Positions 45,201 to 53,062 of a DNA stretch of 64,000 nucleotides are shown here, one piece after another. Both the position numbers and the translations under genes were made by a program. The stretch is from an uncultured Pseudomonadales bacterium (GTDB lineage Bacteria; Pseudomonadota; Gammaproteobacteria; Pseudomonadales; Azotimanducaceae): assembly GCA_958296195.1 (NCBI GenBank), contig OY282455.1, positions 2,418,001 to 2,482,000 of the forward strand, read 5' to 3'. Numbering within the stretch: position 1 is the first letter of the stretch; every line of letters starts with the position of its first letter. The notes under the pieces were generated by a model, which made no database searches, was not told where the DNA came from, and saw only the letters and a list, made by a program, of their open reading frames with translations.

Positions 45201-46613
45201 CTACCCGCCATCAGCAGGCACCAGCAGAAACAGTTCCCGCAAGCCGCCTTTCAATTTCAACCGGTCGCGAACGGAGAAGCATTTGCGGACTTCCGATTCG
45301 AAGTTCTCGGCGGTGTAGTCCGCGTAGTCCTCCCGCTTGTTGTCCAGGAGTGTTTGGAACATCTCATCGTTGCGCCCGACAAATTCCAGGATGCAGGTCG
45401 CGTCCAGGCTTCGCAACCAGCCGATGAACAGCCGCAATGGGATGTTCGCCGCGACCCTCAGGTGATGAACTAAAGCCAGGCAAAGCACCATGTCGGGACT
45501 TCGCCGCGTATCGAACGCCGGGCGCTCGCGGCCCGCCCAACCCTGTCCCGGCGAGAGGTTCGCCAAGTCCATCACCAGCGGAATGACATTCCTCGGCCCG
45601 TTCTGCCGCACCTCCCGATAGAGCCGATCGACGGCATCCTGATCCGCGTCCACGGCAGCGACCACCCCCGAGTGTTCGGCGGCGATACGCGCGAACGCGC
45701 CGGTATTGGCACCTAGGTCCCAAGTCAGCCTAGGGCCGCGCGCCGCGGTGTGCCGCAGCACGAAGTCCTTCTTCCGTTCGAAGTCGGCCGCGTCGTAGGA
45801 ATGATTCCCGGCGTACTGCGACCAAGTCGAACGGGCTGGCCCACTGGACAGCCCGCCGATGAGCCGCCGGAGGCTGTCCCACAGCGCGAACAGCATCGTC
45901 TTCGGCTGTCGTCGACGTGGGCGTGCCGGTCGGAGAATGGCGCGTTCGGCCTTGGCGGGAAACCAGACATGCGGCAGGACGCCGCGCTTGAAACGCCCCA
46001 GCCCACGGAAGTACCGGCTTGCTTCCTCTGGCGGGATACCCTCGAGGCGCGAGCGGAGCAGCGGCTGGAACGGGATGCCCAGATGCGCCGTCAGCAGCAA
46101 CGGCGTCAGGAAGGTCGCGCAGAATTGACGATACCCCCGCCAGTATTCGCCCTCCTCCCAAGGAACGAACGACGGTATGTCGATGAACACCGGGCGCGCG
46201 CCCATCCACTGCACGTTGAACGGCGTCGCGTCCTTGAGCAGCCAGCCGTTTCTGGCGCCGGTCTCCAGCACCTGCAATTGCAGCAGCGCCGCGTCCTTGA
46301 GCATCGAGAACGGCCACTCATAGGGCCAAGTCACGAAGTCCACCGTCTGATGCTCCACGGCGGCGCTCCAACCCTCTTGCATCACCTGCCGAGCATCGGG
46401 GAGTTCCGGGTGGAGCAGTCGGGTCGCCACGACCTGACCGCCATCGGCCAATTCCTGGAAAAAGGGCTCGGCAAGCAGGTTTTCCATTACTCTGGCGGCG
46501 GATGGATTCAACCCGCGAACAATGCTCGCCTCCCCCGTGTCGCGGACAACCCGGTACACCCGTCCGGCCGGGTCTTTGAACGACCCGCCGTCAGCCCTGA
46601 GCACTTCCGTCAT
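45201..46613 (-). CDS. SAM-dependent methyltransferase (NoeA-like), intact copy
   Basis: The 470-residue protein has a class I methyltransferase core with motif I LTWDLGANTGAFARIAAEHSG at about residue 290 and DMVLCLALVHHL downstream. The first 270 residues (WPYEWPFSMLKDAALLQLQV, DATPFNVQWMGARPVFIDIP) resemble nodulation-type NoeA proteins. The ATG at 46613 overlaps the end of the small membrane protein gene by 23 bp, so translation is coupled. With its neighbours it probably modifies a surface or exported glycan; the substrate is unknown. Confidence 0.82.
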   Translation of the reverse strand: MTEVLRADGGSFKDPAGRVYRVVRDTGEASIVRGLNPSAARVMENLLAEPFFQELADGGQVVATRLLHPELPDARQVMQEGWSAAVEHQTVDFVTWPYEWPFSMLKDAALLQLQVLETGARNGWLLKDATPFNVQWMGARPVFIDIPSFVPWEEGEYWRGYRQFCATFLTPLLLTAHLGIPFQPLLRSRLEGIPPEEASRYFRGLGRFKRGVLPHVWFPAKAERAILRPARPRRRQPKTMLFALWDSLRRLIGGLSSGPARSTWSQYAGNHSYDAADFERKKDFVLRHTAARGPRLTWDLGANTGAFARIAAEHSGVVAAVDADQDAVDRLYREVRQNGPRNVIPLVMDLANLSPGQGWAGRERPAFDTRRSPDMVLCLALVHHLRVAANIPLRLFIGWLRSLDATCILEFVGRNDEMFQTLLDNKREDYADYTAENFESEVRKCFSVRDRLKLKGGLRELFLLVPADGG

Positions 46614-46860
46614 CGGCAGGCGCGCCCGTGGAATTGGAACCATCGCCGTCCGCCACCGCCTTCCTGTCGCTATGGAGAACCCGGCGCTTCAAGCGGCCCC
46701 AGTACATGCGAACGATATAGCCGCCGGCCGCCAGAAAGCCCAGCACACTGGTGATGACGAAGCCGGCGGAGCCGGGATCGACATAAGCGTGAGCCGCGGT
46801 CGGCACGAAGACGAACACGGTGGCGCCGATCAACAGATCGCGTCGTACTGGTCTACTCAT
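46591..46860 (-). CDS. Small YVDPG membrane protein, copy 1
   Basis: The 89-residue protein has a signal peptide or first helix (LLIGATVFVFVPTAAHA), then YVDPGSAGFVITSVLGFLAA with a second helix, a basic stretch (RLKRRVLHSDRK) and a short acidic tail. Small proteins with the Y-[IV]-DPG-[ST] motif often lie beside sulfatase-fold enzymes. It overlaps the sulfatase-like gene by 8 bp and the methyltransferase gene by 23 bp. Confidence 0.8.
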   Translation of the reverse strand: MSRPVRRDLLIGATVFVFVPTAAHAYVDPGSAGFVITSVLGFLAAGGYIVRMYWGRLKRRVLHSDRKAVADGDGSNSTGAPADDGSAQG

Positions 46861-48487
46861 AGAGAAAATCCTCGTAGCGAGGTTTATCGTCTCCCCGAAT
46901 CGGCCCCCCGTACCCGGGCTGCGTATATTTTCGCGGCTTGATGAGTGGGCTTTCGCCGCCGGACAGGCAGCGAAGCAAGGCGTGAACGGCGTCCAGAATC
47001 GTCATGTAGCCCTGGGACGACGCTTCGTCGAACCAACCGGCGCATGTGTCACGGGGATAGACGCCGCCCAGGATGCCGTAATGGTCCTGGAAGAAGAACT
47101 CCGGATCGTCCGCGAACTGCAGCCTCTGAGACAGGAACGGGCCGTGGTCGCCGTACACAAGCAAGATGGCGCCAGGGTCATTTTCTTCCAAGTGCCGGAT
47201 GATTAAATCCAGGTAGCGGGCTGCCCATTCGCTGCGTTTGATGTATCCGCGTCTGAATGCCTCGATCTGTTCCGCATCATCATATCGGAATGATTTATCA
47301 ACATGTCCCGGTGCATACAGGTGGGCCATCACGAATTGAGGCTTGTCGTCGGCATTCACCTTGGTGATCCGTTCGACGCTAAGTGCCTGTCTACTCAACA
47401 TGTCAACCCCTTTTCCAGCAAGCCGGCAGTATCCCCAGAAAGAGAAATCCCGTATGGCGGCATCCAGTAAGCTACAGACGATTTCGTTCGATGATATAAT
47501 GTAGTTGTTGATATATTTACCTTTTTCGTGTCCGAAATGTCCGTCTCTATAGATTGATGTAGTCTCGTAGCCGTTTCCGTGAAGGATTCCAAGGAGATTA
47601 GACGGGTTTCGACCAGAGAAGAGCTGCGGATCAGGATCGTATCCCATTGCACTCAACTCCTTTCGTTGTGCGGCATACGCATCCACGTCCAGCGCCAAGA
47701 CGATGTTGAGAGAATTTTTGGTCTTGACTGCGTTGGCGAAGAAATTGGGGAAGCGGCGGAAACTGACGTCGAACAGATCATGAAATTTGGTGGTTTCCAG
47801 ACCAAGGTATTTCTTGAGCAATGCGCGTGGGGCCATGGCATCGAACGAAACGAAATACAGGTTTGGTGTCTCCCGGAAGGAGATGTCCCGAATGTACGTC
47901 GTATCTACCGTTGCGGGGACATCACCGGTCTCCGGGTATTCGCTGGCAATAATCCCAAGCCCGAGCAACGCCGCCGCCGAGAGCGCAATGCCTCCCCAGC
48001 GCTGCTTGTCGATGACACGGAAGGCGACGAACAGCCCTGCGCCGGATCCGGCGCAGAGCGCAATGAGGACGGCCCCGTTTCCGGTCAGATAGAGGTCGGT
48101 ATGGATGATGTACGCCGTCGCAACGCTGGCCAGCACAATCAGCGACAGGACAGCGTTCGCTATGACCCTGGAGCGCAGGAGGAATAGTGTGCCGAGCAAT
48201 AGGACCGTATTAACCGTGCCGCCGAGTATGAGAATACTGCTTAGGTCCGACTCGGAAAAGGCCGCCGCGGATGACGTATATGTAGTAGCAAAGGCCGCCG
48301 CCACGAGCAAGGTCGCGAAGACGAACTTGAGTGCGGCCTTCCGGTTAGGTCTTGATGTGCTCGGCTCGTGCCGGGGGTGGGGGGGCATAGTTTCAGTTGA
48401 GGCTCTTACCGGTGAGCTGGCCGACAATGTAGGTATTTCGTCTGACTGTCGCTCGGATTGTACGGCTTTCCCAGAACTGTCCAGCAT
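46853..48487 (-). CDS. Membrane-bound sulfatase/alkaline-phosphatase-fold enzyme, copy 1
   Basis: About 544 residues. Four or five N-terminal helices (ALKFVFATLLVAAAFATTYT, VIANAVLSLIVLASVATAYI) precede an extracytoplasmic domain with PNLYFVSFDAMAPRALL (metal Asp), DKPQFVMAHLYAPGH and LLVYGDHGPFLSQ (metal Asp-His), the alkaline-phosphatase-superfamily core. Such enzymes move or remove phosphate or sulfate groups on surface polymers or lipids. The start is uncertain: an ATG at 48487 or one at 48388 are both possible. It leads a coupled trio with the small protein and the methyltransferase. Confidence 0.78.
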   Translation of the reverse strand: MLDSSGKAVQSERQSDEIPTLSASSPVRASTETMPPHPRHEPSTSRPNRKAALKFVFATLLVAAAFATTYTSSAAAFSESDLSSILILGGTVNTVLLLGTLFLLRSRVIANAVLSLIVLASVATAYIIHTDLYLTGNGAVLIALCAGSGAGLFVAFRVIDKQRWGGIALSAAALLGLGIIASEYPETGDVPATVDTTYIRDISFRETPNLYFVSFDAMAPRALLKKYLGLETTKFHDLFDVSFRRFPNFFANAVKTKNSLNIVLALDVDAYAAQRKELSAMGYDPDPQLFSGRNPSNLLGILHGNGYETTSIYRDGHFGHEKGKYINNYIISSNEIVCSLLDAAIRDFSFWGYCRLAGKGVDMLSRQALSVERITKVNADDKPQFVMAHLYAPGHVDKSFRYDDAEQIEAFRRGYIKRSEWAARYLDLIIRHLEENDPGAILLVYGDHGPFLSQRLQFADDPEFFFQDHYGILGGVYPRDTCAGWFDEASSQGYMTILDAVHALLRCLSGGESPLIKPRKYTQPGYGGPIRGDDKPRYEDFLYE

Positions 48488-48756
48488 CACCACTTACCCC
48501 TAATCCCCGATTAAGAAATCGTTGAAGCGCTTTGAAAGGCGCACCGTGCAAGGGTTTTTCCGGCAAAATGCCAGTTTAGCAAAAACCACCCTGCAGGTGC
48601 GCGGATGGCAAGTATTATACCCGCCCGCTGAAAGTCGAGCACGAGTTCACGGACGCCCGTTTGACTGGCCTCGGAGGCTGTTTCGCCTTGGTCCTGACCA
48701 AGCAAAGATCATTGCCGATGCCGTTCAGCCCGTGGAAAGTCAAAGCGCTATGCGGG

Positions 48757-48836
48757 CTAGGCGCTTGGCTGCAAAGCCCCCGTTAATTCCTCCGCCAAGC
48801 GCAGGCTCAGGGCGGCGATGGTGAGGGTGGGGTTGG
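48757..48836 (-). pseudogene. 3' fragment of the GMC dehydrogenase gene at the duplication junction
   Basis: This encodes NPTLTIAALSLRLAEELTGA followed by LQPSA and stop, identical in protein to the end of the intact gene at 53063. It is cut at the TTGG junction, so it is the leftover end of unit 1. The adjoining gap (48494-48756) is nearly identical to its counterpart in unit 2 and holds no gene I can name. Confidence 0.85.
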
Positions 48837-49603
48837 GGCATGATCCGGACGAGGCTGACGAAGCCGTTGTCCGCGTTTCGTTCGAGGCCGCCAAGAGCTT
48901 GGGCGCCGACGCTTTGGAGGAGCTGGCCACCGATTCAGGCCCGCACGGTGCCGCAACGGTGCCCACCATGAAGACGCTGGCGGATTCGGCAAACGACAGC
49001 GGCTTTGATGCGCAACCGCAAGACGCCGTTAAGCTCCACCAACGTGGCGGCATCCCCGCTTGGGGCACAGTCGCGGCTTGGCGTGTTGGCGTTGCCGCGG
49101 CGCGGGCGTTGCGAAAGCAGGAAGCGTTGAACGGAGAAGCCATTGACAGCAACCGCTTGTCCAAGCTCTTCGGCACGACGAAGGCTGCTCTGGAGCAAGG
49201 GAACAAGCACACGCAACGGCTGTCGTTCATGCTGACCGATGGCGGTCGCTCGCGGCTGGCGCTGCGCTCCAAGTGGGAAACGGGCCGGCGCTTCGATCTG
49301 GCGCGGTTGCTTGGTGACCACTTGCTGGCGGTCGGCGAGCCACTGCTGCCGGCAACCGGGGCCTGCACCTATCGCCAAAAGGCGCAACGGGCATTCGCCG
49401 CAGAGCTGCTCTGCCCATACGAGGCCGTGGTCGAGTTCCTTGGCGCGGATCGTTCCGAAGAGCGGTGCAACGAAGCCGCGGCGCTCTTCAACGTCTCTCC
49501 CTGGGCAATCGGCACCTTGTTGGTGAACAACGAGGGGCAGAGGCAAGGTGCCCTGTCAGCGCATTCCCCGCCGAATCTGGGTGCGTCCCCCCTACTGTGG
49601 TGA
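48818..49603 (+). pseudogene. Truncated ImmA/IrrE-like gene, copy 2, with a chimeric start
   Basis: The frame opens at an ATG on the opposite strand of the GMC fragment (MVRVGL) and passes in frame through the TTGG junction into GHDPDEADEAVVRVSFEAAK, then follows the C-terminal 255 residues of the full copy at about 95 percent DNA identity by eye. It lacks the N-terminal domain. The zinc-site region is again degenerate (RFDLARLLGDHLL). It may be expressed by accident but is best treated as a fragment. Confidence 0.75.
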
Positions 49604-49725
49604 GATCTGAAGTAGGTCCGATTTCTGTCACAGGTAGAGGGCCGAAATAGAGTCCATTCCTGCGGTTAAAGCCGCCCTTGGTTGTTGGCGGTCTAGCCGC
49701 TTGCTGGGGCGTTTCAACGCCATTC

Positions 49726-49812
49726 TCACGCTGCCCTAGCCAAGGGCATGAAAACCTCTTCGTAAGCCACCGGGGGCGTCCGTCCGCCCAAGGACGAGTG
49801 AAGCCAGCAGGC
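49726..49812 (-). pseudogene. 3' end of an IS3/IS481-type transposase
   Basis: The minus strand reads NACWLHSSLGGRTPPVAYEE followed by VFMPLARAA and stop, like the HSxLGGxTPxExY ending of integrase-core transposases. Only about 29 codons remain. It sits between the ImmA/IrrE-like fragment and the methyltransferase pseudogene of unit 2. The surrounding 49604-49977 shows no complete gene. Confidence 0.55.
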
Positions 49813-49977
49813 GTTACGGCCATAAACTTATGGCCCGAGGCACCTTAAGTCCATCCGCCAACTCATGTTCACGGCGGCGTTGCGGCACAACCGCCATTTG
49901 CCGCCGAACCCGCTTGAAACGTGCCGGAGCGCTCACCCGATGGCGCATGTTTCAATTCGCGGTAAGCGCCTGGAACG

Positions 49978-50930
49978 CTATAGGCCGTCGGCAGGCTTCA
50001 ACAGGAACAGTTCCCGCAAGCCACCTTTCAATTTCAACCGGTCGCGAACGGAGAAGCATCTGCGGACTTCCGATTCGAAGTTCTCGGCGGTGTAGTCCGC
50101 ATAGTCCTCCCGCTTGTTCTCCAGGAGTGTTTGGAACATCTCATCGTCGCGCCCGACAAACTCCAGGATGCAGGTCGCGCCCAAGCTTCGCAACCAAGCG
50201 ATGAACAGCCGCAATGGGATGTTCGCCGCCACCCTCAGGTGATGAACCAAAGCCAGGCAAAGCACCATGTCGGGACTTCGCCGCGCATCGAACGCCGGGC
50301 GCTCCTGACCCGCCCCAGCCCACTGAAGTACCGGCTTGCTTCCTCTGGCGGGATACCCTCGAGGCGCGAGCGGAGCAGCGGCTGGAACGGGATGCCCAGA
50401 TGCGCCGTCAGCAGCAACGGCGTCAGGAAGGTCGCGCAGAATTGACGATACCCCCGCCAGTATTCGCCCTCCTCCCAAGGAACGAACGACGGTATGTCGA
50501 TGAACACCGGGCGCGCGCCCATCCACTGCACGTTGAACGGCGTCGCGTCCTTGAGCAGCCAGCCGTTTCTGGCGCCGGTCTCCAGCACCTGCAATTGCAG
50601 CAGCGCCGCGTCCTTGAGCATCGAGAACGGCCACTCATAGGGCCAAGTCACGAAGTCCACCGCCTCATGCTCCACGGCGGCGCTCCAGCCTTCTTCCATC
50701 ACGTGCCGAGCGTTGGGGTGTTCCTGGTGGAGTAATCGGGTCGCCACGACCTGACCGCCATCGACCAATTCCTGGAAAAAAGGCTCGGCAAGCAGTTTCC
50801 CCATTATTCCGGCAGCGGACGGATTCAACCCGCGAACGATGCTCGCTTCGCCAGCGTCCCGGCTCACTCGGTACACCCGTCCGGCCGGGTCTTTGAACGA
50901 CCCGCCGTCAGCCCTGAGCACTTCCGTCGT
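49978..50930 (-). pseudogene. Methyltransferase copy 2, broken by start loss and a 460-bp deletion
   Basis: The sequence matches the intact copy, but the codon matching its ATG start is ACG (50930-50928). A 460-bp deletion near 50308-50322 removes about 153 codons, including the DLGANTG SAM-binding motif, and shifts the frame. The N-terminal part can still be read from a GTG (LRADGGSFKDPAG) to a premature stop at 50235. The C-terminal part continues in another frame (DMVLCLALVHHLRVAANI). It cannot make a working enzyme. Confidence 0.9.
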
Positions 50931-51177
50931 CGGCAGGCGCGTCCGTGGAATTGGAACCGTCGCCGTCCGCCACCGCCTTCCTGTCGCTATGGAAAACCCG
51001 GCGTTTCAAGCGGCTCCAGTACCCCCGGATGATATAGCCACCGGCCGCCAGAGCGCCCAGCACACTGGTGATGACGAAGCCGGCGGAGCCGGGATCGACG
51101 TAGGCGTGAGCCGCGGTCGGCACGAAGACGAACACGGTGGCGGCGATCGACAGATCGCGCCGAGTTGGTCTATTCAT
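50908..51177 (-). CDS. Small YVDPG membrane protein, copy 2
   Basis: The 89-residue protein parallels copy 1 at 46591 with a few substitutions (for example GYIIRGYWSRLKRRVF). It keeps the signal-like helix, YVDPGSAGF motif and second helix, and the overlap with the sulfatase-like gene, so it looks functional although its methyltransferase neighbour is not. Confidence 0.78.
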   Translation of the reverse strand: MNRPTRRDLSIAATVFVFVPTAAHAYVDPGSAGFVITSVLGALAAGGYIIRGYWSRLKRRVFHSDRKAVADGDGSNSTDAPADDGSAQG

Positions 51178-52714
51178 AGAGAAAATCCTTGTAGTAGGAT
51201 TTGCTGTATGCAGCCCACGACGCAGTTACCGGCCCGTACCCAGGCTGCACATATCTTCGCGGTTTGACGAGCGGGCTTTCGCCGCCGGACAGGCAACGAA
51301 GCAGGGCGTGAACGGCGTCCAGAATCGTCATCCAGCCCTGGGCCGACGCTTCGTCGAACCAACCAGCGCACGTGTCGCGGGGATGGACGCCGCCCAGAAT
51401 GCCGTAATTGTCCTGGAAGACGAACTCCGGATCGTCCTCGAATTGTAGCGCCTGAGACAGGAGCGGGCCGTGGTCGCCGTACACGAGCAAGATGGCATCG
51501 GGGTCATTTTCTTCCAAGTGCCGGATGATTAAATCCAGGTAGCTAGCTGCTCGTTCGCTGCTGTTGATGTATCCGCGTCTGAATGCCTCGATCTGTTCCG
51601 CATCATCATACCGGAATGATTTATCAGCATGTCCCGGTGCATACAGGTGGGCCATCACGAATTGAGGCTTGTCGTCGGCATTCACCTTGGTGATCCGCTC
51701 GGCGCTAAGTGCCGATGCCCTCGACCTGTTAATCCCTTTTCCAACAAGCCGGCAGTATCCCCAGAAAGAGAAATCCCGTATGCCGGCGTCCAATAGATTG
51801 CAGACGGTCTTGTCGTAGAACGTAATGTAGTTGTTGATATGTTGACCTTTTTCGTCTCCGAAATAGCTGTCTCTATAGATTGATGTTGTCTCGTAGCCGT
51901 TCCCGTGAAGGATTCCAAGGAGATTGGACGGGTTTCGACCAGAGAAGAGTTGCGGATCAGGATCGTATCCCATTGCAATCAACTCCTTTCGTTGTGCGGT
52001 ATACGCGTCCACGTCGAGCGCCAGGACGGTGTTGAGAGAATGCTTAGTGCGTACGGAGTTGGCGAAGAAATTCGTAAAGCGGCGGAAACTGATGTCGAAC
52101 AGATCATGAAATTTGGTGGTTTCCAGATCAAGGTATTGCTTGAGCAATGCGCGTGGGGCCAAGGCATCGAACGAAACGAAATACAGGTTCGGCGTCTCCC
52201 GGAAGGAGATGTGGCGAATGTGCGTCGCATCTACCGTTGCGGGGACATCGTTGGTCTCCGGGCGCCCGCCGGCAGTAATCCCGAGGCCCAGCAATGCCGC
52301 CGCCGAGAGCGCAACGCCTCCCCAGCGCCGCTCGTCCATGAGTCGGAAGGCGACGAACAGCCCTGCGCCGGAGCCGGCGCAGAGTGCAATGAGGACGGCC
52401 CCGTTTACGGTCAGATAGAGGTCGGTATGGATGATGTACGCCGTCGCAACGCTGGCCAGCACAATCAGCGACAGGACAGCGTTCGCTATGACCCTGGAGC
52501 GCAGGAAGAACAGCGTGCCGAGCAAAAGGACGGTGTTAACCGCCCCGCCGAGTACGAGAATACTTCTTAGGTCCCGATCGGAAAAGGCTGCCGCGGATGA
52601 CGTATATGTAGCGGCGAAAGCCACCGCCACGAGCAAGGTCGCGAAGACGAACTTGAGTGCGGCCCTTCCGGTTAGGTCTTGATGTGCTCGGCTCGCACGG
52701 GGGAGTGGGGGCAT
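51170..52714 (-). CDS. Membrane-bound sulfatase-fold enzyme, copy 2
   Basis: About 514 residues from the ATG at 52714 (MPPLPRASRAHQD). The metal-site segments PNLYFVSFDALAPRALL, LYAPGHADKSF and LLVYGDHGPLLSQ are kept. Relative to copy 1, a short deletion near the N-terminus puts the upstream ATG/GTG starts out of frame, while a frame open to 52864 lacks a plausible start. The shared internal ATG is therefore the likely start of both copies, or copy 2 has lost about 34 residues. The helices are intact. Confidence 0.75.
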   Translation of the reverse strand: MPPLPRASRAHQDLTGRAALKFVFATLLVAVAFAATYTSSAAAFSDRDLRSILVLGGAVNTVLLLGTLFFLRSRVIANAVLSLIVLASVATAYIIHTDLYLTVNGAVLIALCAGSGAGLFVAFRLMDERRWGGVALSAAALLGLGITAGGRPETNDVPATVDATHIRHISFRETPNLYFVSFDALAPRALLKQYLDLETTKFHDLFDISFRRFTNFFANSVRTKHSLNTVLALDVDAYTAQRKELIAMGYDPDPQLFSGRNPSNLLGILHGNGYETTSIYRDSYFGDEKGQHINNYITFYDKTVCNLLDAGIRDFSFWGYCRLVGKGINRSRASALSAERITKVNADDKPQFVMAHLYAPGHADKSFRYDDAEQIEAFRRGYINSSERAASYLDLIIRHLEENDPDAILLVYGDHGPLLSQALQFEDDPEFVFQDNYGILGGVHPRDTCAGWFDEASAQGWMTILDAVHALLRCLSGGESPLVKPRRYVQPGYGPVTASWAAYSKSYYKDFLYE

Positions 52715-53062
52715 AGTTTCAGTTGAGGCTCTTACCGGTGGGCTGGCCGACAATGAGGCACTTCTTTCCCAGAACTGTCCAGCATCACCACTTATCCCTA
52801 ATCCCCGATTAAGAAATCGTTGAAGCGCTTTGAAAGGCGCACCGTGCAAGGGTTTTTCCGGCAAAATGCCAGTTTAGCGAAAACCACCCTGCAGGTGCGC
52901 GGATGGCAAGTATTATACCCGCCCGCTGAAAGTCTAGCACGAGTTCACGGACGCCCGTTTGACTGGCCTCGGAGGCTGTTTCGCCTTGGCCCTGACCAAG
53001 CAAAGATCATTGCCGATGCCGTTCAGGCGTTCAGCCCGTGGAAAGTCAAAGCGCTATGCGGG

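Larger units (their letters stand above)
43444..48836. repeat. Tandem duplication, unit 1 (5.4 kb)
   Basis: This unit runs from inside the ImmA/IrrE-like gene to the 3' end of a GMC dehydrogenase gene and is repeated, diverged by a few percent, in unit 2. The junction with unit 2 shares TTGG (48833-48836) with both source points (43444-43447 and 53139-53142). Unit 1 additionally holds the IS1380-type remnant and an intact methyltransferase gene. Confidence 0.9.

Noticed and set aside
48494-48756. Possible gene in the region nearly identical between the two duplication units
   Set aside because: Open frames exist on both strands, but none shows a family pattern or ribosome-binding site; similarity follows from the duplication alone.
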